A stretch of DNA of 43,596 nt from Syntrophomonadaceae bacterium (GCA_007119615.1 SKPH01000021.1:1-43596), one strand, 5' to 3'; positions 25,995-35,068 are shown, counted from the stretch's first letter. Notes: a model not told the origin generated them from the sequence alone. Made by a program: numbers and translations.

Positions 25995-26192
25995 ATGCAG
26001 GGTAAGGTAAAATGGTTTAATCCGGATAAGGGCTATGGTTTTATCGAAAGTGAAGAAGGTGTAGATGTTTTTGTTCATTTCTCGGCAATTCAGACAGATG
26101 GTTTCAAAACTCTCGAAGAAGGGCAAAGTGTCGAGTTTGAAACGGTTGAGGGTGACCGCGGCAAACAGGCAGCGAATGTTGTTCCTCTGTAG
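25995..26192 (+). CDS. Cold-shock protein, CspA family
   Basis: This 65-residue single-domain OB-fold RNA chaperone has the nucleic-acid binding motifs RNP1 (KGYGFIE) and RNP2 (VFVHFSAI), after the usual [13 protein letters not shown] opening. AAAGGAG precedes the ATG at 25995. A longer frame from 25974 is rejected. The A/T-rich leader upstream may carry the cold-responsive mRNA structure common in csp genes. A strong terminator follows. Confidence 0.95.
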   Translation: MQGKVKWFNPDKGYGFIESEEGVDVFVHFSAIQTDGFKTLEEGQSVEFETVEGDRGKQAANVVPL

Positions 26193-26213
26193 AGTTTAAC
26201 TCTAAAAAAACGG

Positions 26214-26251
26214 TAGGGGATACTTTCTTATGAAGTATCCCCTATTTTTTT
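26214..26251 (+). terminator. Rho-independent terminator of the cold-shock gene
   Basis: A 12-bp perfect stem (TAGGGGATACTT/AAGTATCCCCTA) with a 7-base loop is followed by seven T residues. It lies 21 bases after the csp stop. Confidence 0.9.
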
Positions 26252-26297
26252 AAAAACTTATGCCGGGTTTTCACTTTAGAGCGAATTTCATGCCGGG

Positions 26298-26708
26298 CTA
26301 TCTAGGTTTATTTTGATCCGCCAGGGAGCATGAAGGGCAGAGGCCGTAAAAATCGAGTCGATGTGATTCAACCCGGTAATTGGTTGAGTCGGCTGCTTTT
26401 TTATTCAGACCGGATAAAGCTTTCAGTGGAAGGTCATCAACGGAGCTGCATATTCGGCATATAAAGTGGTAATGCAGATCTGTGTTGGCATCGAAACGGT
26501 TGAAACTGCTACCGGCCTCAATTTTTTTGACTAAATTTTGGTCTATTAATATATTAATATTTCGATATACAGTTCCTATACTCAGGTTGGAAAACTCTGT
26601 TCGCAGTTGCTCATAAATCCAACTTACTGTAGGATGTGTGTCAGTATCCCGTAATATACCTAAAATACGCTCTCTTTGTCTGCTGCGTTTGTATTTAGAT
26701 TGATCCAT
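26298..26708 (-). CDS. perR: PerR-like peroxide-sensing Fur-family repressor
   Basis: This 136-residue metalloregulator is of the Fur family. With a constant offset of 12, its residues His25, Asp73, His79, His81 and Asp92 match the B. subtilis PerR regulatory-metal ligands H37, D85, H91, H93 and D104. The structural zinc site is Cys84/Cys87 and Cys124/Cys127. Asp rather than Glu at the D104 position is the PerR-type choice. The N-terminal winged helix is residues 1-70. It would repress oxidative-stress genes until peroxide oxidises a metal-ligand histidine. A ZIP transporter and superoxide reductase lie just beyond on the same strand. It has a weak ribosome site. Confidence 0.85.
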   Translation of the reverse strand: MDQSKYKRSRQRERILGILRDTDTHPTVSWIYEQLRTEFSNLSIGTVYRNINILIDQNLVKKIEAGSSFNRFDANTDLHYHFICRICSSVDDLPLKALSGLNKKAADSTNYRVESHRLDFYGLCPSCSLADQNKPR

Positions 26709-26781
26709 CCGGCATTGATTCCATTTCTAATTAATTTTGTGTCTCTATCGATAGTATATGCTTACAGGCCACAGGTCAAGC

Positions 26782-27522
26782 TTAAAACCAGGCCGTAAAG
26801 AGAATACCTAAAATGGTTCCAACCGTAATTCCTAAAATTGAAAGGTGGGCCCCGGCACTTTTATAGGCATCAGGAATAAGTTCATCACAAACAATATATA
26901 GCATTGCTCCCGCAGCAAAGCCCAGTGAGAGCCCCAGGACGTAATCAGATATGCTGCTGATAGCGGCGCCAATGAGGGCCCCGATACCCATCGGGACTCC
27001 GGCCAGCGCAGTTATGGCGAACACTTTCCAGTAGCTGTAACCGCCATGTCGCAGCGGAGCAGCAACAGCCATACCTTCAGGTATATTATGCAGCCCGATT
27101 ATAATGGCCAGAGATAATCCCAGCTCAGGAGAGCCGACAAACCCGGTGCCTATGGCCAGTCCTTCTGGAAAGTTGTGAAGGCCTATTCCTAAAGCCAGTA
27201 AGGTCCCTTTTTTTAGATAAGCGCCAAAAGGGTTTTCTTCAGGGGTTACCGCGTGATGATGCGGTAGAAAGTGATCAAGGATATAAAAAATGCCCATACC
27301 AAGGATAATTCCTATGATTGCCGCCCAGTGGCCGCTGTAGAAAATTGATTCATCCACAAGCTCCAGGAATACAATAGAGAGCATAATCCCGGCTGCAAAG
27401 GCAAGAATTGTACCTGTAAAGCGAGGGGTCGGATTTTTAACAAATACCGATGAAAGTCCGCCCAGGCCGGTGCCGGCAACTCCCGCCAACATACCGAGCG
27501 CCCCTACTTCCAGCCAATTCAT
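26782..27522 (-). CDS. ZIP-family divalent metal transporter
   Basis: This 246-residue membrane protein has about eight helices. The ZIP metal-binding helices are visible as LHNFPEGLAIG and LHNIPEGMAVA. A His-rich loop HFLPHHHAV lies between the third and fourth helices. It resembles the GufA/ZupT branch, which imports zinc, iron or manganese. AAGGAATG precedes the ATG. The perR-like gene is 73 bases downstream on the same strand, so metal uptake and peroxide sensing may be coregulated. Confidence 0.88.
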   Translation of the reverse strand: MNWLEVGALGMLAGVAGTGLGGLSSVFVKNPTPRFTGTILAFAAGIMLSIVFLELVDESIFYSGHWAAIIGIILGMGIFYILDHFLPHHHAVTPEENPFGAYLKKGTLLALGIGLHNFPEGLAIGTGFVGSPELGLSLAIIIGLHNIPEGMAVAAPLRHGGYSYWKVFAITALAGVPMGIGALIGAAISSISDYVLGLSLGFAAGAMLYIVCDELIPDAYKSAGAHLSILGITVGTILGILFTAWF

Positions 27523-27613
27523 TTAATAATCATTCCTTATAAAAATAGAATAAATATCCTCGACTATTTTAAATCTACGACCTGAAAAAATAAAATGTTC
27601 CTTCCGGAGACAA

Positions 27614-27646
27614 CCAAAGAAATCCCCTGCCAGGGGATTTCTTTGG
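27614..27646 (-). terminator. Hairpin downstream of superoxide reductase gene
   Basis: Perfect 16-bp arms (CCAAAGAAATCCCCTG and its complement) around a single base. Reading leftward on the minus strand, it follows the superoxide reductase gene and is succeeded by TTGTCT, a poor T-run. It probably ends that transcript. Confidence 0.6.
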
Positions 27647-27704
27647 AAAATACACCGGCAGAAACCCGTAATAACTGTTTAACATATGTTTATTCTAAAG
27701 ATTT

Positions 27705-28100
27705 TTAACCTAAATCGAGTTTCTCAGTATTATCCCAGAGGCCGTGGATGTTACAGTAGCTGAGAGCGATTAGTTCACCCGGCTTTTCCAGGGTTACTGT
27801 AGTTGAAACAACCGGTTCACATTTGGCGCTGCCTTCATTGGCTCCTTCTACAGATTCTGCATGAGCTTCAAACTGGAATGTTCCCAACTGGACGATAAAC
27901 TTTTCGCCTTCAGGTTTAAAGAGTAGTTTAATGTAGCGTATATGATGTTCTGTAGTGTGGGGATGAGGGACTTCCTCTCCTACACTTAGCTGAACTTTGA
28001 ATGCTTCGCCTTTCTTGGCCGGGCCCTGAACTTTGATTACAGGCACATGCTTTTCAGTTTTCCAGTCATCTGACTGGACATGAGCTCCTATAGCGCTCAT
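27705..28100 (-). CDS. Superoxide reductase (neelaredoxin-type, one-iron)
   Basis: This 131-residue enzyme reduces superoxide to peroxide without making oxygen, a hallmark of anaerobes. The iron ligands are recognisable: EKHVP near residue 16-20, HPH with EHH at 46-53, and YCNIHGLW near the C-terminus (Cys and His). The N-terminal rubredoxin-like (desulforedoxin) domain of two-iron enzymes is absent. The ATG at 28100 has AAGGAGGAG six bases upstream, better than a start six codons earlier. It is transcribed toward the ZIP and perR-like genes. Confidence 0.92.
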   Translation of the reverse strand: MSAIGAHVQSDDWKTEKHVPVIKVQGPAKKGEAFKVQLSVGEEVPHPHTTEHHIRYIKLLFKPEGEKFIVQLGTFQFEAHAESVEGANEGSAKCEPVVSTTVTLEKPGELIALSYCNIHGLWDNTEKLDLG

Positions 28101-28232
28101 AAATAACTCCTCCTTCATGATAATAATATCTTCTTTATTTATATATTCTCCGGAAACCGGGTTCTTCCTTTATTTAAGCGAAAATTCTTCTTAATAATTG
28201 CTGTAAAACACCTCTTATCCTGCAAATAAAGA

Positions 28233-28241
28233 TGCTATAAT
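28233..28241 (+). promoter_or_regulatory. Extended -10 promoter (TGCTATAAT)
   Basis: TG-n-TATAAT at 28233-28241 lies about 60 bases upstream of the LIM-like/winged-helix gene, in the region shared with the divergent superoxide reductase gene. The -35 is weak. Confidence 0.5.
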
Positions 28242-28299
28242 AGAAATCAATTAACCTTTGTTGTCAGGGGCAAATTCCAGGGGGAGGTGAACTACGGTC

Positions 28300-28671
28300 A
28301 TGGAATGTGCAAGATGCCGAAGTGAAACTCCATTAGACGAAGTTTACAATTACCGCGGTCAGGATCTTTGTGAAGATTGTTTCATGGGGGCAATGCAGTC
28401 TCCCAAAACCTGTGATGTGGCGGCGACCCATCTGGCAAAAAAACACCGCCAGGCTGCCGGCCAGACCGGAACTGAAGGTTTGCTTGATATTCAAAAAAAG
28501 ATTTATAACTATATCAGGAAACAGGGCAAAGTTACCAGGGATCAGGTCATGCAGGAATTTGGGATCCCCGAATGGGAACTAGATAAACAGATCGCGGTTC
28601 TGAGGCACTGTGAATTGGTTAAAGGGAAAAAAGAAGAAAATAATGTATTCCTGGTGCTTTTTGAGGATTAG
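28300..28671 (+). CDS. Zinc-ribbon plus winged-helix protein, putative regulator
   Basis: This 123-residue protein has an N-terminal LIM-like zinc finger (CARC...ELYNYRG-type spacing, then CEDC; residues 3-28), a linker, and a C-terminal winged-helix region (about 65-120, IYNYIRKQGKVTRDQVMQEF... VLRHCELVKG). The combination suggests a DNA- or RNA-binding regulator. I do not recognise a named family. GGGGGAGGTGA precedes the ATG. It is divergent from superoxide reductase, so it may control the oxidative-stress genes. Its last four bases overlap the convergent MFS gene. Confidence 0.7.
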   Translation: MECARCRSETPLDEVYNYRGQDLCEDCFMGAMQSPKTCDVAATHLAKKHRQAAGQTGTEGLLDIQKKIYNYIRKQGKVTRDQVMQEFGIPEWELDKQIAVLRHCELVKGKKEENNVFLVLFED

Positions 28672-29876
28672 GCCTGCTCTTTCATTGCCGCAGCGCTTTT
28701 TCTCATCAGTGGGTAAACAGCGGCGACAGTCAGAATTCCGGTAACCAGAAATGCGGGGCCCAGCCCCGGCCATTGAGCGGCCAGACCGAATGCAAGTGCT
28801 CCCACAGCGAAGAATATATCAATTGTGTTTTCCTGAAGGCTGATCGTGGTTGCCCGCAACCCTGGTTTGCAAATGTCGATTAACCATGCTGCGAAGACAA
28901 GTGAACTTCCCTGGATACCGACGCCGAGCAGAATGGCGCATACAAAAATTAATGCAGGCCACAGGGGCAGGTAATAGAAAAGCGCTACCCCGATTCCGAG
29001 GGTAATTAACATCGGCCATGCTACCCGCTGACGGCCGAAATGGTCGGAGAGGGCTCCCGCCCCGGGGCAGGCAGCGATGCCGGCGGCGCCGAAAATGATA
29101 AAGAAGTACGCAGCCTCGGTTCCCGGGGCTGCTGTTTCTATGTGAACTGCGGCGAAAGATATTACAGCGCTGTAAGAAAAAGCGAATATAGCAATGCCCC
29201 CGATAATCGGGTATATCTGTTTAACAGACAGAGCTTCCATTATATGCTTCCATGAACTTATTTTTTTCACTGACCCGGATCGGACAGCAGGCGCCCTGAC
29301 AACTGCCAGCAGGGCCAGGGCCAGTAAACTGCTCATTCCACTGACTATGAACCAGCTATTGTAATTAAATCTTTCGATGATCAGGAGAGCGGTAGCCGGC
29401 CCCGCCAGCAGACCAAGATTAAAGAATATCCGTAAAGTTCCCAGGTAGGTGCCAATTCGGTTTGGAGGCGCCATTCCTGAAGTGAGGGTATACATGCCCG
29501 GCAGAAATACAGCCAGCCCAAGCGACTGGTAAATACGTGCAGCAAGCAGCAGATTGTAAGCAGGGCTGAGCAGCAACAGCAGAGGTGTGGTTGCGAAGGT
29601 GAACGCTCCCAACATCATTAATGGTTTTGTGCCGTACCGATCCATGATCGGCCCCAGGTAGAAGCGAATCAATACCGCTGTTACTCCAAATGCAGTATTT
29701 TGCAGTCCGGCCTGGAATGGACTGCTTCCGATTGCCAGGCTGTATGCAGGATAAGTGGCGATAGCAGCAAAAAGATTAGCCATAAAGAAGAAAGCCGACC
29801 CATAAAACATGGCCCAGTTAATCCAACTAAAGGAAGATCCATTCTCACTTTGTATCTGCGGCAGTTTATCCCTCAA
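28668..29876 (-). CDS. MFS transporter
   Basis: This 402-residue major facilitator protein has about 12 helices. The loop 2-3 motif is GPIMDRYGTKPLMMLGA (family consensus GxLaDrxGrkxxl) and the symmetry-related GALSDHFGRQRVAW begins the second half. It resembles drug or metabolite efflux carriers. The substrate is unknown. It begins with TTG with a poor ribosome site. An internal start near the first helix is possible. The DUF3786 gene lies 14 bases upstream on the same strand, so the two may be cotranscribed. Confidence 0.85.
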   Translation of the reverse strand: MRDKLPQIQSENGSSFSWINWAMFYGSAFFFMANLFAAIATYPAYSLAIGSSPFQAGLQNTAFGVTAVLIRFYLGPIMDRYGTKPLMMLGAFTFATTPLLLLLSPAYNLLLAARIYQSLGLAVFLPGMYTLTSGMAPPNRIGTYLGTLRIFFNLGLLAGPATALLIIERFNYNSWFIVSGMSSLLALALLAVVRAPAVRSGSVKKISSWKHIMEALSVKQIYPIIGGIAIFAFSYSAVISFAAVHIETAAPGTEAAYFFIIFGAAGIAACPGAGALSDHFGRQRVAWPMLITLGIGVALFYYLPLWPALIFVCAILLGVGIQGSSLVFAAWLIDICKPGLRATTISLQENTIDIFFAVGALAFGLAAQWPGLGPAFLVTGILTVAAVYPLMRKSAAAMKEQA

Positions 29877-29890
29877 GTTTAAGTAACATC

Positions 29891-30568
29891 CTAACTGTAA
29901 TGTGGCATTAGACGATCAGCCAGACTTTTGCCGACGACAGCGGCTACGTCTGCCGCTACGTATTGATTGACGGCGGCATCGAAGAGCATCGTTGCCCAGG
30001 ACTTTTTTGTTCCAGGGGAAAGCCGGTAGCACAGGCAAAGAGGGAGGCGGGGGAGGGCCCGCCATTCAAATGCCAGGTCGGCCAAACCTGCAATGGGCCA
30101 ACCGCCGCTGGCCAGGCATTTGTTACGCAGGTTTTCGATATTATCACCCCAGGCTTCTGCCAGCTTGTCCCCACAATAACCCTGGAAGGCCTGCTGGTAA
30201 AATAGTCCGCCAATCTCACTTAAATTAACCCAGCGGCCGGTAAGCGGCCGGCCGTTAGCCCGGGCAAGATAGTGCAACCACAGCGCTTCCGTTTGTAGAG
30301 TTACGGGGTTGCCGTCATTTTTGGAAAGTGACAATTCCGGCCAGTGGATCTCATGTGTCTCAAGGTAGTGATCCCCACAAAGAATGAAGCTTCCATCCGC
30401 TTTAGCCCGGATACTCAGGGCAGCCGAACTGGCAAGTTTATATGGATCTTTTTTTTGAATTATATCCCTGTACTGTTCGCATCGTTTACGCAGCGCCTGG
30501 CGCTTTTTCTCTTCATTTACGCTTTGTTCCAACCCTGGTGCACAGTAAGGTTCTTTTTTGGAAACCAT
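29891..30568 (-). CDS. DUF3786-family protein
   Basis: This cytoplasmic protein of about 225 residues resembles DUF3786, with the pattern EALWLHYLARANGRPLTGRW and the following LSEIGGLFYQQAFQGY. No enzymatic function is established for the family. It is seen mainly in anaerobes. I chose the ATG at 30568, with GGTGGTGAT upstream, over the GTG at 30580. The protein is rich in Trp and Leu but has no signal peptide or membrane helix. The MFS gene follows within 14 bases. Confidence 0.65.
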   Translation of the reverse strand: MVSKKEPYCAPGLEQSVNEEKKRQALRKRCEQYRDIIQKKDPYKLASSAALSIRAKADGSFILCGDHYLETHEIHWPELSLSKNDGNPVTLQTEALWLHYLARANGRPLTGRWVNLSEIGGLFYQQAFQGYCGDKLAEAWGDNIENLRNKCLASGGWPIAGLADLAFEWRALPRLPLCLCYRLSPGTKKSWATMLFDAAVNQYVAADVAAVVGKSLADRLMPHYS

Positions 30569-30724
30569 TGTAATCACCACCGGTTATTTGCACTGCGGCA
30601 ATTATAGCGATATTTTTTAAGCCAAGTCAAGGGTGTTTCTTTTCTGCCGCTGTAACAAGTATTTAGAGGAACATATTTATCGGTTGGAGAATATATTTCT
30701 TAATACGGTCTTAAGGGGGACTGA

Positions 30725-31495
30725 TTGGCTTTGCGTATAGGTATTGCCGGTTATGGGCAGATGGGTAGGATGATCCGGCAAAAAGCACTTGCCGGCGGTC
30801 ACGAAGTACCGGTAATTGTTGATCCCGACAGCACCTCTGAGGAGGTCACCGCTGAAGATGTAGCTTCGATTTCTGCACCAGTGGATGTTATAATAGATTT
30901 TACGGCGCCGCATGAGGTAATTAATAACATTGAACGTTACGGCGAATTGAAAATACCGGCAGTAATCGGAACTACCGGATGGTATGAGCAGATGAACCGG
31001 GTTGCCGCAATCGTCGATAAATCTGGAATCGGCCTGATCTGGTCGAGCAACTTCTCGTTGGGAGTAAATCTTTTTTTCCAACTGGTTAAATCGGCCGGCA
31101 GGCTAATGAACCGTTTTCCTCATTACGATGCAGCAATTCATGAATGTCATCACCGCCATAAAGCAGACAGCCCATCAGGTACAGCCAAAACGATCGGTGA
31201 TATCATTTTAACTGCTCTGGATAGAAAAAGGTTGACGGTAAGTGAATTACGGGAAGGCCGTATTGATAAAGACGCACTGCATATATCATCTACCAGGTGT
31301 GGTTCTGTACCGGGTTTTCACCGGGTGATTTTTGACAGCGATGTGGATACCATTGTTTTGGAGCACACGGCCAGAAACCGTGAAGGATTTGCCGAAGGAG
31401 CTCTGGCAGCGGCCGATTGGATTTGCGGCAGAAAAGGTATGTTTAGTATAGACGATATGATGGAATCAATCATCGGAGGTGTTTTCGATCGATAA
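30725..31495 (+). CDS. dapB: 4-hydroxy-tetrahydrodipicolinate reductase
   Basis: This enzyme catalyses the second committed step of lysine/meso-DAP synthesis (256 residues, usual length). The Rossmann motif is GIAGYGQMGRMI, the substrate region is ECHHRHKADSPSGTAKT (with the catalytic His-His and Lys), and the C-terminus EFAEGALAA-like block follows. It begins with TTG, 8 bases after AAGGGGG. Its end overlaps the preferred frame of dapA by 17 bases, giving translational coupling. Confidence 0.93.
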   Translation: MALRIGIAGYGQMGRMIRQKALAGGHEVPVIVDPDSTSEEVTAEDVASISAPVDVIIDFTAPHEVINNIERYGELKIPAVIGTTGWYEQMNRVAAIVDKSGIGLIWSSNFSLGVNLFFQLVKSAGRLMNRFPHYDAAIHECHHRHKADSPSGTAKTIGDIILTALDRKRLTVSELREGRIDKDALHISSTRCGSVPGFHRVIFDSDVDTIVLEHTARNREGFAEGALAAADWICGRKGMFSIDDMMESIIGGVFDR

Positions 31496-32390
31496 TATAT
31501 TCCGCGGAGCGCATACAGCCCTGATTACTCCGTTTACTTCAACCGGGGCCGTGGATATTGGAGCATTCAAACGCCTGGTGGAATACCAGATCGAATCGGG
31601 TATCGATGGATTGGTGCCCTGCGGTACTACCGGCGAAAGCTCAACTCTTACTCATGATGAGCACGATAGGGTCATAGCCCTGACAGTGGAGTATGCTGAC
31701 GGACGGGTCCCGGTTATTGCCGGAACGGGAAGCAATGCCACCGTAGAGGCGGTTCAATTATCTCAGCATGCCGAACAGGCAGGAGTTGATGCAGTCCTTC
31801 TGGTCAACCCTTATTATGTAAAACCAACCCAGAAAGGCCTCTACCTGCACTTTAAAGCTGTTGCGGAATCGATCTCGATTCCCTGTATAGTTTACAATAT
31901 CGAAGGGCGTACCGGTGTTAATCTTGAGAATGAAACCCTCTACCGGCTGATGAGCGAAAACAAAAATATCGTCGGAGTGAAAGAAGCTTCGGGAAGCCTG
32001 GAGCAGATGAAAAACCTGATCAGTTTACGCCACGATGAATTTGTAGTCCTGTGTGGTGACGACAATATGACTGTAGACCTGATTGAAGCCGGGGGCAATG
32101 GTGTTGTTTCCGTGGCAGCGAACCTGATTCCACGTCAGATGACAGAGATGGTTCACAATGCTCTTGATGGGAATATCAAACAGGCCAGAGAGCTTGAAAA
32201 CCGCCTGATGCCTTTTTTTAAAGCCTGTTTTGTTGAAACAAACCCAATCCCGATCAAGACGGCTATGGCCATGAGAGGTTGGTGCCAGGAAGCTTTCAGA
32301 CTGCCGATGTGTTCACTCTCCCGTGATGAGCATTATAATGTTATCAGGGAAGCGATAGATAAACTGGAAATTCCGGAGTTTAATGCGTAA
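31479..32390 (+). CDS. dapA: 4-hydroxy-tetrahydrodipicolinate synthase
   Basis: This enzyme condenses pyruvate with aspartate semialdehyde to begin the DAP branch (303 residues). Typical blocks are GAHTALITPF, GTTGESSTLTHDEH, AEQAGVDAVLLVNPYY, the YN-x-GRTG loop and VGVKEASG with the Schiff-base lysine. The loop reads YNIEGRTG where P is usual in place of E. The start is unclear. GTG at 31479 overlaps the ribosome site GGAGG. The same site is 8 bases from an in-frame ATC (31488), so initiation may use a rare codon or depend on coupling to dapB. Confidence 0.93.
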   Translation: MFSIDNIFRGAHTALITPFTSTGAVDIGAFKRLVEYQIESGIDGLVPCGTTGESSTLTHDEHDRVIALTVEYADGRVPVIAGTGSNATVEAVQLSQHAEQAGVDAVLLVNPYYVKPTQKGLYLHFKAVAESISIPCIVYNIEGRTGVNLENETLYRLMSENKNIVGVKEASGSLEQMKNLISLRHDEFVVLCGDDNMTVDLIEAGGNGVVSVAANLIPRQMTEMVHNALDGNIKQARELENRLMPFFKACFVETNPIPIKTAMAMRGWCQEAFRLPMCSLSRDEHYNVIREAIDKLEIPEFNA

Positions 32391-32422
32391 TCAGAAATTA
32401 TTAGGAGAATAAGGAGCAGGTT

Positions 32423-33652
32423 ATGGCAAAAATTAATGCACATTACAGAAAACTAAGCGCCGGTTATCTTTTTCCTGAAATCGGCAGGAGAATAAAAATA
32501 TTTCAGCAGGATAACCCCGGTTTCAAAGTGCACCGGCTGGGTATCGGTAACACTACTGAACCGCTTACGCAGGCCGTGATCAACGGTCTGCGGAAGGGAG
32601 TCGACTCCCTGGCAGCAAAGGAAACCTATTCAGGTTACGGAGACGAACAGGGCGAAGAAGAACTGCGGGCAGGACTTTCCCGATTTTATAAAAACCGGGG
32701 AGTCGGTATTGAAATTGACGAATTTTTTGTCAGCGATGGAGCAAAACCTGATGCTGGAAATATTCAATCGATTTTCAGCACTGATAACCGGATCGCATTC
32801 CAGGACCCGGCCTATCCGGTTTATGTCGACTCAAATGTAGCTGCCGGGAGGTCGGGCCCTTATGACAATAAACAGGGTAATTACAGTGGCTTTGTCTACA
32901 TGGTTTGCAACCTGGAGAATGGATTTATTCCCGATCCGCCACAGGAGCGGGTCGACCTGCTTTACCTGTGCAGCCCGAACAACCCAACCGGTGCCGTCGC
33001 TACTCACCGGGATCTGCAAAATTTTGTTGACTATGCCCGTGAACGGAATGCAGTGATAATTTACGATGCTTCTTATTCAGAGTTTATTTCCGATTCAGCT
33101 CTCCCGCGCTCAATATATGAAGTTAACGGAGCTAAAGAATGTGCGATCGAGATTAACAGTTTTTCCAAGTTCGCCGGATTTACAGGAGTTCGCCTTGGAT
33201 GGTCGATCGTTCCCAGGACCCTGGTTTGTGAAGACTGTGAACCCGGTGAGCTTCATGATTTTTGGTTGCGCCGGCAGACAACCTTTTTTAACGGGGCTTC
33301 AAATATTGCTCAGCGCGGCGGGATTGCTGTGCTCTCAGATCAGGGACTAAGGGAATGCGCTGCTCTGATTGATTACTACATGGAAAATGCCCGGGTGATC
33401 AGAGAGAGCCTTCTAAAAAGGGGGCTTTTAGTCTACGGAGGAGTAAATGCCCCATATCTCTGGGTGAAAGCTCCCGGAAACCTTTCTTCGTGGGAATTTT
33501 TCAATAAACTCCTCGATGAAGCTCATGTGGTTGGTACTCCCGGATCAGGTTTCGGCCCTTCCGGTGAAGGGTACATTCGGCTGAGCGCGTTTAACCACCG
33601 TGAAAATATTGAAGAGGCGGTAAGGAGTATCCTGGATAACCTGGCTTTATAG
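32423..33652 (+). CDS. dapL: LL-diaminopimelate aminotransferase
   Basis: This PLP enzyme makes LL-diaminopimelate directly from tetrahydrodipicolinate, bypassing the succinylase route (409 residues). Recognisable blocks are GYLFPEIGRRIKIF, LGIGNTTEPLTQAV, SPNNPTGAVA and the PLP site SFSKFAGFTGVRLGW with Lys249. AAGGAG precedes the ATG. It lies between dapA and lysA in a pathway-ordered cluster. No dapD, dapC or dapE is present here. Confidence 0.93.
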   Translation: MAKINAHYRKLSAGYLFPEIGRRIKIFQQDNPGFKVHRLGIGNTTEPLTQAVINGLRKGVDSLAAKETYSGYGDEQGEEELRAGLSRFYKNRGVGIEIDEFFVSDGAKPDAGNIQSIFSTDNRIAFQDPAYPVYVDSNVAAGRSGPYDNKQGNYSGFVYMVCNLENGFIPDPPQERVDLLYLCSPNNPTGAVATHRDLQNFVDYARERNAVIIYDASYSEFISDSALPRSIYEVNGAKECAIEINSFSKFAGFTGVRLGWSIVPRTLVCEDCEPGELHDFWLRRQTTFFNGASNIAQRGGIAVLSDQGLRECAALIDYYMENARVIRESLLKRGLLVYGGVNAPYLWVKAPGNLSSWEFFNKLLDEAHVVGTPGSGFGPSGEGYIRLSAFNHRENIEEAVRSILDNLAL

Positions 33653-33805
33653 CCGGCAAAATCCTGGAAATAAAGAACTCATTGATAAATTGATTCAATT
33701 TACTAATACCGGTTATCTTTATAATTGAAAACAGTTAACTTTCTTCTTACCAACGAGGGAGAGGTATTCTAATCGGATTAACTCTCTATTGCGGAGGCGG
33801 CAAAT

Positions 33806-35068
33806 GTGAATGAAAAAAGAATCCCTTTATCGAAAACAGAACTGGAAGCGATAGCATCTGAATATCCTACACCATTTCACATCTACGACGAAAAAGCTAT
33901 TCGGGAAAATGCGCGGGCTTTTTATCGGGCTTTCTCCTGGATTTCCGGTTTTAATAACCATTTTGCGGTTAAAGCCTGCCCCAATCCGACTATACTGAAT
34001 ATTTTGCGCGAAGAAGGTATGGGAGTCGATTGCAGCTCTTTGGCGGAGCTGGTTTTATCTGAAAGGGTTGGTTTTAAGGGTGATCAGATAGTTTTCACTT
34101 CCAATGATACTCCGCCGGAGGAATTTATCGCTGCCACCCGCCTGGGCGCTGTTATCAACCTGGATGATATCGGGCATATTGAAACTTTGGAAAAAAGCGC
34201 AGGTTTACCCGAACTGCTATCTTTTCGTTATAATCCCGGTGAGGCCCGTACTGGCAATGTTCTCATCGGGCAGCCGCAGGAAGCAAAGTATGGGATAACT
34301 ACCGATCAGGTTGGAGAAGCTTACCGGAGGATCAGGGATAAAGGTGTAAAACGTTTCGGCCTGCATACAATGGTTGCCTCGAATGAACTTGAAAACAGTT
34401 ACTTTGTGGAAACCGCCCGCATGTTGTTCGAGCTGGCTGTGAAGATAAAGCGTGATTGCGGGGTAGATATTGAGATGATTAATATGGGCGGAGGTATTGG
34501 AATTCCGTACCGCCCTGAAGACAGCGCAATTGATCTATCGGAAATTTCCAGGGGCATGCAAAAACTTTACGGACAAATCATTGTGCCTGAAAGCCTTGAC
34601 CCCCTGAAAATAGTTTTTGAGTGCGGCAGGCTAGTAACAGGGCCTTACGGTTACCTGGTCAGCAGGGTGCGCCATGTAGCCCATAAATACAAGGATTATG
34701 TTGGTTTGGATTCCTCTATGGCCAACCTTATGCGCCCGGGCTTATACGGAGCATACCACCATATTACTGTGCCGGGTAAAGAAAATATGCCTCCAGGGCG
34801 AACATACGATGTTACCGGCTCTCTTTGTGAAAATAATGATAAATTTGCTATTGACCGCCCTCTTCCGGAAATTGAAGCAGGGGACCTGGTGGTTATTCAC
34901 GATACCGGAGCTCACGGCTATTCGATGGGTTTCAACTATAATGGCAAATTGCGCTCTGCGGAACTATTGCTTCGGGACGACGGTTCAGTTCAAAAAATTC
35001 GCCGTGCAGAGACCATCGATGATTATTTTTCGACAATGCGGTTTCCGGGAGCCCCGGTATCGATTTGA
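33806..35068 (+). CDS. lysA: Diaminopimelate decarboxylase
   Basis: This PLP enzyme decarboxylates meso-diaminopimelate to lysine (420 residues). It is a fold type III barrel with Lys56 in FAVKACPNP, the glycine loop NMGGGIGIPY, ECGRLVTGPYG, and the second-domain GSLCENNDK. The active-site Cys and the partner Tyr near HGYSMGFNYNG are present. It begins with GTG with GGAGGCGG upstream. The 153-base gap after dapL is A/T-rich and may hold its own promoter. DapF is not seen in the window. Confidence 0.9.
   Translation: MNEKRIPLSKTELEAIASEYPTPFHIYDEKAIRENARAFYRAFSWISGFNNHFAVKACPNPTILNILREEGMGVDCSSLAELVLSERVGFKGDQIVFTSNDTPPEEFIAATRLGAVINLDDIGHIETLEKSAGLPELLSFRYNPGEARTGNVLIGQPQEAKYGITTDQVGEAYRRIRDKGVKRFGLHTMVASNELENSYFVETARMLFELAVKIKRDCGVDIEMINMGGGIGIPYRPEDSAIDLSEISRGMQKLYGQIIVPESLDPLKIVFECGRLVTGPYGYLVSRVRHVAHKYKDYVGLDSSMANLMRPGLYGAYHHITVPGKENMPPGRTYDVTGSLCENNDKFAIDRPLPEIEAGDLVVIHDTGAHGYSMGFNYNGKLRSAELLLRDDGSVQKIRRAETIDDYFSTMRFPGAPVSI

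Noticed and set aside
29963-30228. Plus-strand open frames inside the DUF3786 gene
   Set aside because: They are antisense frames with unnatural composition. The minus-strand protein has a recognisable family pattern.
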